Positions 1 to 7,977 are shown, numbered from the stretch's first letter. The stretch: DNA of 13,301 nt from Flavobacteriales bacterium (GCA_002862585.1 PKDP01000054.1:1-13301), one strand, 5' to 3'. Made by a program: numbers and translations. Notes: generated from the sequence alone by a model not told the origin.

Positions 1-2
1 CA

Positions 3-554
3 ACTATCACTGGTTCAATTGGTGTATTTGGTATGTTGTTCAACCTTGAGAATATGATGGAAAACAAACTTGGCATTACTACTGATCGAGTAAAAACGAA
101 TTCATATGCTGACTTAGGCTCACCTACTAGAGCTTTAACAACTAATGAAAGAGATATTATTCAAAATCAAGTGAAAAGAATTTATGACACCTTTATTACA
201 AATGTTTCTGAAGGACGAAATATGACAAAATCAGCTGTTGACTCCATTGGTCAAGGTAGAGTATGGACTGGTGAAGATGCTAAAGAATTAGGTCTTGTAG
301 ACGTACTTGGAGGATTAGAAGATGCTATTGACATAGCAGCAGAAATGGCTGATTTAGAAAGTTACAGAATCAAAAACTTACCAAAGCTTAAAAATCCATT
401 TGAGGAAATTATTGAAAACTTAGGCGGACAGGTAACAACAAAGTTAGTAAAGAACGAATTGGGCGAATCATATGAGTATTACCAACAATTAAATGAGGTA
501 ATGCAAATGGAAAATGTGCAAATGCGTATGCCCATGCAGTTTGAGATTTATTAA
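3..554 (+). CDS. sppA: Signal peptide peptidase SppA, C-terminal part (5' end outside window)
   Basis: The reading frame is open from the first bases of the window, so the gene begins upstream and only about 183 C-terminal residues are visible. It opens with TITGSIGVFG, the strongly conserved segment just after the catalytic serine in SppA/protease IV enzymes, so the nucleophilic serine itself lies before base 1. Further on come the family-typical stretches RIYDTFITNVSEGR and GRVWTGEDAKELGLVDVLGG. SppA is an inner-membrane serine protease (Ser/Lys dyad) that degrades signal peptides released after secretion. The length from TGSIG to the stop fits both the long 67K type and the short type, so the subtype cannot be settled here. 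The methionine at base 33 is internal, not the start. The next gene follows 14 bases after the stop and may be co-transcribed. Confidence 0.93.
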   Translation, partial: TITGSIGVFGMLFNLENMMENKLGITTDRVKTNSYADLGSPTRALTTNERDIIQNQVKRIYDTFITNVSEGRNMTKSAVDSIGQGRVWTGEDAKELGLVDVLGGLEDAIDIAAEMADLESYRIKNLPKLKNPFEEIIENLGGQVTTKLVKNELGESYEYYQQLNEVMQMENVQMRMPMQFEIY

Positions 555-568
555 TTAGATTTGCTTTT

Positions 569-1243
569 GTGAGAGAGCAAGCACACACACTTTTTCTTAT
601 ACTTAGTGGCGTATTTATTGCTGCCTTGGTAAGTTGCAATCTGATTTTTCAGAAGTTTTTTAGCTGGTCGCCATTTGGCTTGTATACTTTTGAAATTTCT
701 GTGGGGATTTTACCCTATCCCATCACCTTTCTAGTAACCGATATTATTTCAGAAATATATGGCAGAAAAAAAGCCAATAAAGTGGTTTTAGCTGGTTTAT
801 TTTCAAGTCTTTTTGTTCTTGCTATTATTATGGTAGCTAACGCCACTCAAGCAACACAATGGTCACCCATTGACAATGATGTTTTTAGCAGTGTCTTCGG
901 ACTAACTGGCATAGCCGTGGGTGCTTCTATGCTTGCCTATTTACTAGCACAGTTTATAGATATACGTGTTTTTCATTTTTGGAAAAAACTAACTAAAGGA
1001 AAATATTTATGGTTAAGAAACAACGCCTCCACTTTCACTTCTCAACTAGTTGATACAGCTACTATTTTGATACTCTTGTGTTTAAGTGGAAGTATCGCTT
1101 GGGATAAATTCTGGCTATTACTAATTAACGGCTTTCTATTCAAGGTGATTATGGCAATGATTGACACTCCTTTACTGTATTTAGTTATCGGACTTATCAG
1201 AAAGAAGTTTAATCTAAAGGAAGGTCAAGAATTAGAGTTCTAA
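569..1243 (+). CDS. yhhQ: Queuosine precursor transporter, YhhQ/VUT family
   Basis: This 224-residue, highly hydrophobic protein has about six membrane segments (near residues 8-28, 36-56, 71-92, 108-130, 160-178 and 182-208). It carries the YhhQ/VUT (DUF165) signature LPYPITFLVTDIISEIYGR at residues 48-66 and a second conserved polar stretch, LRNNASTFTSQLVDT, at 149-163. Family members import the queuosine precursors preQ0 or preQ1 for the wobble base of tRNA, and the family was formerly annotated as a vitamin uptake transporter. The chosen start is GTG at 569: the frame is closed by a stop at 542-544 and contains no ATG before the conserved region, and the first helix begins a few residues after GTG. 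Its stop codon overlaps the stop of the convergent downstream gene. Substrate assignment is by family only. Confidence 0.88.
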   Translation: MREQAHTLFLILSGVFIAALVSCNLIFQKFFSWSPFGLYTFEISVGILPYPITFLVTDIISEIYGRKKANKVVLAGLFSSLFVLAIIMVANATQATQWSPIDNDVFSSVFGLTGIAVGASMLAYLLAQFIDIRVFHFWKKLTKGKYLWLRNNASTFTSQLVDTATILILLCLSGSIAWDKFWLLLINGFLFKVIMAMIDTPLLYLVIGLIRKKFNLKEGQELEF

Positions 1244-2034
1244 TATTCTAAGCTTACCACATAACCCTGATGTTTTCTTACATTCAGAACATTCAGGTAA
1301 TCAAACATTAAATATTGTCCTTTTATGCCAGTAAGGACCCCTTCAACAACAGGAAGTTTATCAAAACTTAAACTTTTAACCTTTTCGGGGTATTCAAGAA
1401 CAGGGTAACTTAAATCCTGTAATTCTGAATCAACCACATACTTTCTTAGTTCAGGCGATAGATTTTGAGTCATTTCCTTTTTAAGTTCCAAAAGGTTAAC
1501 ATCAGGGTTAATTTGATTCTTCAACATCTTTTGCCAATGGGTTTTATCAGCAATGAAGGCTTTGAGTGAAACTTCTATCATACCTGCAAGGTATCTGTTT
1601 GGAGCTTCTGCTAATACTATCGTTTGAACAGCACCTTGATCAATCCATCTAGTGGGAATTTGAGGTTTTCTAGTAATACCAACCTTGGCATTTGCCGTTA
1701 AAGCCAAGTATACGATTTGCGGGGTTAAATGGTATTTGGTTTCCCATTCCATATCCCTACCAATACCTAAGTGAGCTTGACACCTTTCTGGATGAATAAT
1801 ACACTCTGAGGCTAAAGGCGAACTTTCAAAACATGGATAACACATACCTTGATTGAATGATTTATATGTTTTTGCCCCACAGTTAATGCAAAAAATATCA
1901 TTTTCATAAGTCAGACGAATACGTTTATTAATCAATGAATTCACATCAATCAGTTCACTACCAATAGGTAAATGGTAATGTATAGGTGCCTTAAGCTCCG
2001 CCTTCATTTTTAATAATCCACCTGTTATTTTCAT
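1240..2034 (-). CDS. DUF2797 domain-containing protein, zinc-binding motif
   Basis: This 264-residue protein has no signal peptide or membrane segment, so it is probably cytoplasmic. It has paired cysteines C49-x2-C52 and C65-x2-C68, followed by C78 and C85, which suggests one or two zinc sites. A conserved stretch follows with VGITRKPQIPTRWIDQGA at about residues 118-135, characteristic of DUF2797. That segment resembles the core of GIY-YIG-like domains (hydrophobic strand, then VGIT and Arg), but this is only visual similarity. Its biochemical function is unknown. The first ATG is preferred over Met10 because Bacteroidota homologues, as I recall them, begin with a similar short lead (MKxxGxLxKM). 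The 3' end overlaps the preceding convergent gene by 4 bases, and a 41-base gap separates its start from the divergent GH3-family gene. Confidence 0.85.
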   Translation of the reverse strand: MKITGGLLKMKAELKAPIHYHLPIGSELIDVNSLINKRIRLTYENDIFCINCGAKTYKSFNQGMCYPCFESSPLASECIIHPERCQAHLGIGRDMEWETKYHLTPQIVYLALTANAKVGITRKPQIPTRWIDQGAVQTIVLAEAPNRYLAGMIEVSLKAFIADKTHWQKMLKNQINPDVNLLELKKEMTQNLSPELRKYVVDSELQDLSYPVLEYPEKVKSLSFDKLPVVEGVLTGIKGQYLMFDYLNVLNVRKHQGYVVSLEY

Positions 2035-2075
2035 TTCAAAATATTATTTTTACGCCTCAATACTTTAACCAAGAT

Positions 2076-3596
2076 ATGATTTTTTCTTTAAAGAATTCAC
2101 TAATGTCATGGGTAATGAGAAAACGAATTCATCAAATCGATTTGTTCAGGAATTACCCTCTCGAAGTTCAGCAAGAATGGCTAGAAACTCTCTTGGACAC
2201 GGCTAAAAATACCGAATGGGGTAAGCTGTATAAGTTTAATGAGATAAAATCCTATGAAGAATTCAGAAGAAGAGTCCCTATCTCTGATTATAATGAACTT
2301 AGCCCCTTTATCAACCGCTTAAGAAAAGGTGAAGAAAATATTTTATGGCCTAGCGAAAGCAAATGGTTTGCAAAATCATCTGGGACTAGTGGCAGTGCCA
2401 GCAAATATATTCCAGTAACAAAAGAATCCTTGTACGATTGCCACTTCAAAGGCGGAAAGGACATGCTAACAATCTACTGCGACAACTTTCCTGAAACACA
2501 AGTATTTAACGGCAAAAGTGTGATAATGGGTGGCAGTCATGAACCTTCCTTAAGCGAGCAAAAAAAAGAAGGGGATTTATCCGCAATTATAGTGGAGAAC
2601 TTACCTTTTTGGGTGAACGTGCACCAAACTCCAAATAAAGAAATTCGCTTAATGAATGATTTTGTAAAGAAAATCGATCAGATGGCTGTCATTACCTCAC
2701 AAGAAGATGTTACCAATATTTCTGGCGTTCCATCTTGGATGCTTGTTTTATTTCATAAAATTTTAGAAAAAACTGGTGCAGACAATATCAGTGAAGTTTG
2801 GCCCAACCTCGAATTATATATGCATGGCGGAGTAAAATTTACACCTTACAAAAGTCAGTTCGAAACTCTCATCCCAAATGGAGTAAATTACTTAGAAACC
2901 TATAACGCTTCAGAAGGATTTTTCGGTATTCAAGATCAAAAGAATACTAATGACATGTTACTTATGTTAGATTATGGTATTTTCTATGAATTCATTCCGA
3001 CAGATAAATTAAGTGACCGAGAAGCCATTGGCATATGGGATGTAGAAATGGGGGTTAATTACGCATTAGTCATTTCTACAAATTCAGGACTTTGGCGGTA
3101 CCTTATCGGCGACACCATACAGTTTACCTCCATAAAACCCTATCGCTTTATCATTAGTGGACGAATAAATCAGTTTATTAATGCATTTGGCGAAGAACTC
3201 ATAATGGCTAATGCTGAACAAGCCATAAAGAAGGCCTGTCAAAATAACAATGCTGAAGTCAATGAATATAGTGCAGCACCAAAGTTTATGAAAGAGGGCG
3301 AAAAGGGAGCGCACGAATGGGTATTCGAATTTAGCATAGCTCCTGAAAGCAAAGAGAAATTCACCTCTGAACTTGACAATGCACTCAAAGAATTAAATTC
3401 AGATTATGCTGCAAAAAGAAATAAAGATATGGCATTAGTAATGCCTATTGTTCATTTTGTGCAAAAAGGTTTTTTCTATAAATGGATGAAATCACAAGGA
3501 AAATTAGGGCGTCAATTTAAAGTACCAAGACTTGCTAATCACCGTAATCACATCGAATCGATTTTTAATTTGATGGAAACTATGAAATCAGAATAA
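2076..3596 (+). CDS. GH3 family acyl-acid amido synthetase-like protein
   Basis: This 506-residue soluble protein belongs to the GH3 branch of adenylate-forming enzymes. All three nucleotide-binding motifs are recognisable: SSGTSGSASKYIPVT at 101-115 (phosphate loop), YNASEGFFG at 276-284, and RYLIGD at 341-346. The hinge region GRINQFINAFGEEL (362-375) leads into the smaller C-terminal domain. Plant GH3 enzymes activate carboxylic acids such as indole-acetate or jasmonate with ATP and join them to amino acids. Bacterial members are widespread in Bacteroidota, but their acid and amine substrates are not established, so the name 'auxin-responsive' should not be taken literally. It is somewhat shorter than plant enzymes (about 600 residues). 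The first ATG is used; Met10 and Met14 are possible alternatives. A deoxynucleoside kinase follows after 33 bases. Confidence 0.88.
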   Translation: MIFSLKNSLMSWVMRKRIHQIDLFRNYPLEVQQEWLETLLDTAKNTEWGKLYKFNEIKSYEEFRRRVPISDYNELSPFINRLRKGEENILWPSESKWFAKSSGTSGSASKYIPVTKESLYDCHFKGGKDMLTIYCDNFPETQVFNGKSVIMGGSHEPSLSEQKKEGDLSAIIVENLPFWVNVHQTPNKEIRLMNDFVKKIDQMAVITSQEDVTNISGVPSWMLVLFHKILEKTGADNISEVWPNLELYMHGGVKFTPYKSQFETLIPNGVNYLETYNASEGFFGIQDQKNTNDMLLMLDYGIFYEFIPTDKLSDREAIGIWDVEMGVNYALVISTNSGLWRYLIGDTIQFTSIKPYRFIISGRINQFINAFGEELIMANAEQAIKKACQNNNAEVNEYSAAPKFMKEGEKGAHEWVFEFSIAPESKEKFTSELDNALKELNSDYAAKRNKDMALVMPIVHFVQKGFFYKWMKSQGKLGRQFKVPRLANHRNHIESIFNLMETMKSE

Positions 3597-3629
3597 TTCC
3601 TATTAAATTAGTGGCTAAATTTTATTGAA

Positions 3630-4244
3630 ATGCACATAGCAATAGCTGGAAACATCGGCTCTGGTAAAACCACCTTAACAACTCTTTTATCAAAACATTA
3701 TAGTTGGGAGGCACAGTACGAAGACGTTGATGACAATCCATATTTAAACGACTTTTATAAGGACATGCAACGCTGGTCCTTCAATCTTCAAATTTACTTT
3801 TTGAATAGTAGGTTTGCTCAAGTACAAAAAATACATAACGGAGATAAGGATGTTATTCAAGACCGTACAATGTATGAAGATGCATTTATTTTTGCACCTA
3901 ACCTACATGCTATGGGTTTGATGAGTACTAGAGATTTTGAAAACTATAAAAACCTGTTCAAGCTAATGAATACGTTTATTCCTAGTCCTGATTTACTCAT
4001 TTACTTACGCTCTTCTGTTCCTAATTTGGTAGAACAAATTCAGAAGAGAGGAAGAGATTACGAAAACTCTATTAGAATAGATTACCTATCGCGTCTTAAC
4101 GAGAGGTATGAAGCATGGATATCTTCCTACACGCATGGCAAGCTTTTAATTATTGAAGTGGACAACCTTGACTTCCAACAGAACAAAGAAGATTTGGGTT
4201 TCATTATCGATAAAATTGACGCTGAAATAAATGGACTTTTCTAA
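3630..4244 (+). CDS. Deoxynucleoside kinase (dNK/dGK-dAK family)
   Basis: This 204-residue soluble kinase is of the deoxynucleoside kinase family, which phosphorylates deoxynucleosides to 5'-monophosphates for salvage. Visible motifs are the P-loop GNIGSGKTT (residues 7-15), the acidic substrate-site region around YEDVDDNPYL (30-39), the QDRTMYED segment (77-84) corresponding to the family's DRS/DRT catalytic motif, and the arginine-rich lid KRGRDYE (139-145). Length is normal for the bacterial family. Which base it prefers (dA, dG, dC or dT) cannot be told from these motifs; Bacteroidota copies are often annotated as deoxyguanosine or deoxyadenosine kinases. It sits 33 bases behind the GH3-family gene and is followed by a strong hairpin terminator, so it is probably the last gene of a two-gene transcript. 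Confidence 0.9.
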   Translation: MHIAIAGNIGSGKTTLTTLLSKHYSWEAQYEDVDDNPYLNDFYKDMQRWSFNLQIYFLNSRFAQVQKIHNGDKDVIQDRTMYEDAFIFAPNLHAMGLMSTRDFENYKNLFKLMNTFIPSPDLLIYLRSSVPNLVEQIQKRGRDYENSIRIDYLSRLNERYEAWISSYTHGKLLIIEVDNLDFQQNKEDLGFIIDKIDAEINGLF

Positions 4245-4265
4245 TTAAATTAAAAAAATAGACAT

Positions 4266-4295
4266 AAAAAAACCCAGCTGATGCTGGGTTTTTTT
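4266..4295. terminator. Bidirectional intrinsic terminator
   Basis: A perfect 13-base-pair inverted repeat with a 4-base loop (TGAT). The core arm is CCCAGC/GCTGGG (4273-4278 and 4283-4288), flanked by seven A on the left and seven T on the right. Because the flanks are A-run and T-run, the structure works as a hairpin plus U-tract on either strand. It lies between the convergent ends of the deoxynucleoside kinase gene (stop at 4244) and hppA (stop at 4314), so it most likely ends both transcripts. Confidence 0.93.
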
Positions 4296-4313
4296 ATTTG
4301 AAATAGTTTGGTG

Positions 4314-6836
4314 CTATTTTATTTTAATTTCTCCTATAATCATATCATCGGTTTTGAATTCAAAGGTTACTGGCATACTACCAGACTCATACATAAGCTC
4401 TCCTTTGGCAACAAATATTCCATTTACTGACTTTTCAACACTTGTAGAGTTAAAAGCCAACTTTCTAGAAGACAAAATAGGATTTTTAGAAGTTTTAGAA
4501 CCTACATCCATGGCTTTAAAACCAACTTCGAAACCTTTGTCGTTTTTTTTGAAATATGTTCTCACTTTAATTTTCTCTCTTTCATCACCAACAGTAAAGG
4601 ATACAACACCTTTGGTTACATCTCTAGATTCCGATACCATTTCTGTTTTTACTGGCATTTCGGAAGTACTTTCACTAGCATTTACAGGAACTAATGAAGG
4701 AGCTATAACTAAAGCTACAACAGACATCAATTTCAATAAAATGTTAAGAGATGGACCTGAAGTATCTTTGAATGGATCACCAACAGTATCACCTACAACT
4801 GCTGCTTTGTGAGCATCAGTTCCTTTCTTGCCTTGCTCTTCAATCATCTTCTTAGCATTATCCCAAGCACCACCAGCGTTAGACTGGAAGATTGCCATAA
4901 GTACACCACAAGTAGTAACACCTGCCAAAAGACCACCTAACATTTCTGCACCACCTATTCCAAACCATTTGCCGCCGAAGCCAACTAATACAGGAACTAT
5001 GATAGCTAATAAGCCAGGCAATACCATTTCTCTAATTGATGCTTGTGTAGAAATTTCTACACATTTATCGTATTCCGCAACACCATCAGCAGCATCGAAT
5101 ATTTTTCGGTCAGCTGCAGATGCTTTAGACATATCTGAATTGTTTTTACGCATTACTTCCAAAGCAGCTTTCAAAGCAGGGATATCTCTAAACTGTCTTC
5201 TTACTTCTTCAATCATTGCCATTGCGGCGCGGCCTACAGCATTCATCGATAATGCAGAGAACACAAACGGTAACATTCCACCTATTAATAGACCAGCCAT
5301 GATATCTGGCTTAGAAACGTCAATAGATGTAATTTTTGCTGTTTTCATAAAGGCCGCAAATAAAGCTAGTGCCGTTAGTGCAGCTGAAGCAATAGCAAAC
5401 CCTTTACCAATTGCTGCAGTCGTGTTTCCTACAGCATCTAATTTATCTGTTCTTTCTCTTACTTCTGGTTCTAATTCAGCCATCTCAGCAATACCTCCTG
5501 CATTATCAGAAATTGGTCCGTAAGCATCTACAGCTAATTGAATACCTGTGTTGGCTAACATACCTACTGCAGCAATTGCAATGCCGTATAATCCAGCAAA
5601 TTTGTGAGAAACTAATATCGCTGCAGCAATAAGGATAATTGGAATAGCCGTTGACATCATTCCTACTCCTAAACCAGCAATAATATTTGTTGCTGAACCA
5701 GTTTCTGACTGCTCAACAATAGAATTAACAGGCTTCGTTCCTGTTCCTGTGTAATACTCCGTTACTTTACCAACTGCTAAACCAGCTACTAAACCAGCAA
5801 TAGTTGCCCAAAACACACCCATTGAAGTATACTGAACACCTGACTCAACCCAACTTTCAGGAAGCATAGCGTTAATGATAAAATATGAAGCAATTAACAT
5901 TAATCCTGCTGAACCAAATTCACCAATATTAAGTGCCGCGTGTGGAGAACCACCATCTTTTACCTTAACGAAGAATGTACCTATAATAGACATTATGATA
6001 CCTACTGCAGCTAGTGCTAATGGTAAATAAACGGCTCCCAAACCATCAAATTGAGCTTGAAATTCTGGCAATGTAGCATAAGCCGCACCCAATACCATTG
6101 TACCAATAATAGAACCTACGTACGATTCGAATAAGTCAGCACCCATACCAGCAACATCACCTACGTTATCACCAACGTTATCAGCAATAGTAGCAGGGTT
6201 TAGTGGGTGATCTTCTGGAATACCAGCTTCAACCTTTCCTACTAAGTCAGCACCAACATCGGCAGCTTTAGTGTAAATACCACCACCAACACGTGCAAAT
6301 AGTGCAATTGATGAAGCACCAAGAGAGAATCCAGAAAGAACATTAAGCACCTCTCCTATTTCCCAGCCTTGACCACTGTATATCATAAATAAAGAACTCA
6401 ATCCAAGTACACCTAAACCAACAACACCAAGTCCCATTACAGCTCCACCAGCAAAAGCAACCTCTAAAGCAGCCCCTAAAGATGTTCTTGCAGCATTCGT
6501 TGTTCTTACGTTAGCTTTTGTTGCTACACGCATACCAATGAACCCAGCAAGTGCCGAACAGATAGCACCAACGATAAATGATACTGCTACCATTCCGTTT
6601 GATCCCACCTCACTACTTCCTTTAAAGTAGAGAAGTACTGCCACTGCTAAAACAAATACAGATAATACTCTGTACTCAGCCTTCAAAAAGGACATTGCAC
6701 CATCGGCAATATTCTTAGCAATTCTCGACATTTTTTCAGTTCCTTCCTCTTGCTTAGAAACCCAAGCATTCTTCCAGAATACATAGCCTAATGCTAGCAC
6801 ACCGAACAACGGAAGATAATCTACAATCATTTTCAT
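4314..6836 (-). CDS. hppA: Membrane-bound ion-pumping pyrophosphatase with C-terminal soluble extension
   Basis: This 840-residue polytopic protein hydrolyses pyrophosphate to pump Na+ and/or H+ across the inner membrane. Signature motifs are DVGADLVGKVE (193-203), DNVGDNVGDVAG (219-230), DAYGPISDNAGGIAEM (437-452) and GDTVGDPFKDTSGPSLNIL (682-700). In GNTTAAIGKGF (470-480), Ala474 and Gly477 occupy the positions that are Lys and Thr in K+-independent enzymes, which indicates K+ dependence. Glu237 in DLFESYV matches the gate glutamate position of Na+-pumping enzymes. Whether it also moves H+ is not visible. The usual protein ends soon after the last helix (here near residue 715). This one continues for about 125 residues as a Ser/Thr/Glu-rich linker and a beta-rich domain, predicted periplasmic because both termini of the family are external. 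It lies 30 bases behind pdhB and is probably co-transcribed. Confidence 0.96.
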   Translation of the reverse strand: MKMIVDYLPLFGVLALGYVFWKNAWVSKQEEGTEKMSRIAKNIADGAMSFLKAEYRVLSVFVLAVAVLLYFKGSSEVGSNGMVAVSFIVGAICSALAGFIGMRVATKANVRTTNAARTSLGAALEVAFAGGAVMGLGVVGLGVLGLSSLFMIYSGQGWEIGEVLNVLSGFSLGASSIALFARVGGGIYTKAADVGADLVGKVEAGIPEDHPLNPATIADNVGDNVGDVAGMGADLFESYVGSIIGTMVLGAAYATLPEFQAQFDGLGAVYLPLALAAVGIIMSIIGTFFVKVKDGGSPHAALNIGEFGSAGLMLIASYFIINAMLPESWVESGVQYTSMGVFWATIAGLVAGLAVGKVTEYYTGTGTKPVNSIVEQSETGSATNIIAGLGVGMMSTAIPIILIAAAILVSHKFAGLYGIAIAAVGMLANTGIQLAVDAYGPISDNAGGIAEMAELEPEVRERTDKLDAVGNTTAAIGKGFAIASAALTALALFAAFMKTAKITSIDVSKPDIMAGLLIGGMLPFVFSALSMNAVGRAAMAMIEEVRRQFRDIPALKAALEVMRKNNSDMSKASAADRKIFDAADGVAEYDKCVEISTQASIREMVLPGLLAIIVPVLVGFGGKWFGIGGAEMLGGLLAGVTTCGVLMAIFQSNAGGAWDNAKKMIEEQGKKGTDAHKAAVVGDTVGDPFKDTSGPSLNILLKLMSVVALVIAPSLVPVNASESTSEMPVKTEMVSESRDVTKGVVSFTVGDEREKIKVRTYFKKNDKGFEVGFKAMDVGSKTSKNPILSSRKLAFNSTSVEKSVNGIFVAKGELMYESGSMPVTFEFKTDDMIIGEIKIK
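5044..5063. repeat. 20-base perfect palindrome inside hppA
   Basis: The ten bases from 5044 (TGTGTAGAAA) are followed by their exact reverse complement, with no spacer. It falls within the hppA codons for CVEIST (about residues 592-597). By a rough chance estimate a palindrome this long is not expected in a window of this size. However, the encoded peptide is conserved in the family, so protein constraint is a sufficient explanation. No regulatory role is claimed. Confidence 0.5.
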
Positions 6837-6866
6837 ATTTTGAAATTTTAGTTAATTTAGGTTAGT

Positions 6867-7850
6867 TTAATTCTTAGTGTAAGTAACTTCTTTGACGGCT
6901 TCTATCAGCTTGTCTTTATTAGGTAAAAAGGCCTCTACAAGTGTAGGTGCATAAGCCATTGGAGTATCCAAACACGTTACTCGTTTTATTGGTGCGTCGA
7001 GGTAATCAAAAATATCCTTTTGCACTCTGTATGATATTTCAGTGGCGATAGAACCTAGTGGCCACGCCTCTTCCAATACCACTAATCTATTTGTCTTTTT
7101 CACCGACTCTAATATGGTATCGTAATCAATCGGTCTTACAGTTCTTAAATCAATGACTTCAGCCTGTATGCCTTGCTCAGCCAATTCATCAGCAGCTTTA
7201 TAAGCTTCTTTTATAATCTTTCCAAAAGATACAATAGTAACATCTGTACCTTTTCGTTTGATTTCGGCTACTCCTAGAGGCAATAAGTATTCGCCTTCAG
7301 GAATTTCTCCTTTGTCACCATACATCTGCTCTGACTCCATAAAAATTACTGGATCATTATCTCTAATAGCGGATTTCAATAATCCTTTTGCATCGTATGG
7401 GTTAGATGGCACTACAACTTTTAGTCCAGGACAATTGGCAAACCAACTTTCGAAAGCTTGTGAGTGTGTAGCTCCAAGCTGACCAGCAGAACCTGTTGGT
7501 CCTCTAAAAACCATTGGAATAGGAAACTGACCTCCAGACATTTGTCTCATTTTAGCAGCATTACTGATAATTTGGTCAATAGCTACTAATGAAAAGTTAA
7601 AGGTCATAAACTCGATTATTGGTCGAAGACCATTCATGGCCGAACCTACACCAATACCTGCAAAACCAAGTTCTGAAATTGGGGTGTCGACAACACGTTT
7701 TTCACCGAATTCATCTAGCATTCCTTTAGATGCTTTATATGCGCCATTATACTCAGCTACCTCTTCACCCATCAGGTAAATGTTAGCGTCTCGACGCATT
7801 TCTTCACTCATGGCTTCACAAATAGCCTCTCGAAATTGTACTTCTCTCAT
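6867..7850 (-). CDS. pdhB: Pyruvate dehydrogenase E1 component, beta subunit
   Basis: This 327-residue transketolase-like subunit is of the alpha2beta2 type. With the E1 alpha subunit (not in this window) it decarboxylates pyruvate on thiamine diphosphate and passes the acetyl group to E2 lipoyl groups. Recognisable are the N-terminal REAICEAMSEEMRRD, the thiamine-diphosphate contact region DTPISELGFAGIGVGSAM (55-72) with Glu60, the GATHSQ segment (126-131), and the C-terminal transketolase domain with VIDLRTVRPID (232-242). A branched-chain 2-oxoacid dehydrogenase beta subunit is the main alternative, but the sequence style fits bacterial PdhB. It diverges from etfB across a 163-base region that contains a good Bacteroidota-type promoter for this gene. 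hppA follows on the same strand. Confidence 0.93.
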   Translation of the reverse strand: MREVQFREAICEAMSEEMRRDANIYLMGEEVAEYNGAYKASKGMLDEFGEKRVVDTPISELGFAGIGVGSAMNGLRPIIEFMTFNFSLVAIDQIISNAAKMRQMSGGQFPIPMVFRGPTGSAGQLGATHSQAFESWFANCPGLKVVVPSNPYDAKGLLKSAIRDNDPVIFMESEQMYGDKGEIPEGEYLLPLGVAEIKRKGTDVTIVSFGKIIKEAYKAADELAEQGIQAEVIDLRTVRPIDYDTILESVKKTNRLVVLEEAWPLGSIATEISYRVQKDIFDYLDAPIKRVTCLDTPMAYAPTLVEAFLPNKDKLIEAVKEVTYTKN

Positions 7851-7876
7851 TGTATTCCTACTATATTTAGGGTCTG

Positions 7877-7906
7877 CAAAAATAACATTTTTTACAAATT
7901 ACCAAA
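7877..7906 (-). promoter_or_regulatory. Candidate pdhB-hppA promoter (Bacteroidota type)
   Basis: Read on the minus strand, TTTG (7906-7903) is followed after 18 bases by TATTTTTG (7884-7877). This matches the Bacteroidota -33 TTTG / -7 TAnnTTTG pattern, whose spacing is usually about 17-23. Transcription would begin near 7870, giving a leader of roughly 20 bases before the pdhB ATG. No Shine-Dalgarno-like sequence is seen, as is usual in this phylum. Confidence 0.6.
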
Positions 7907-7977
7907 GCGAGAAAATTACTATTAAAATCTTGTTGATACTAAAGTGTGATTCATGCTCAATAATTACTTAAAAATCT

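Noticed and set aside
409..639. Minus-strand open frame across the sppA/yhhQ junction
   Set aside because: It covers the conserved ends of two clear genes on the other strand and resembles no known protein.
2035..2075. Promoter boxes between the DUF2797 gene and the GH3-family gene
   Set aside because: The best plus-strand match (TATTTTTA at 2045-2052) misses the final G and has no -33 partner, and no acceptable box is seen for the minus strand.
3616..3623. TAAATTTT as a -7 box for the deoxynucleoside kinase
   Set aside because: It deviates from TAnnTTTG at the last base and would put the transcription start on or after the start codon; read-through from the GH3 gene is simpler.
4354..5523. 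Long plus-strand open frames opposite hppA (4354-4812 and 4828-5523)
   Set aside because: They lie wholly antisense to hppA, whose protein sequence is strongly conserved, and their translations are low-complexity Ser/Ala/Pro-rich with no recognisable domain.
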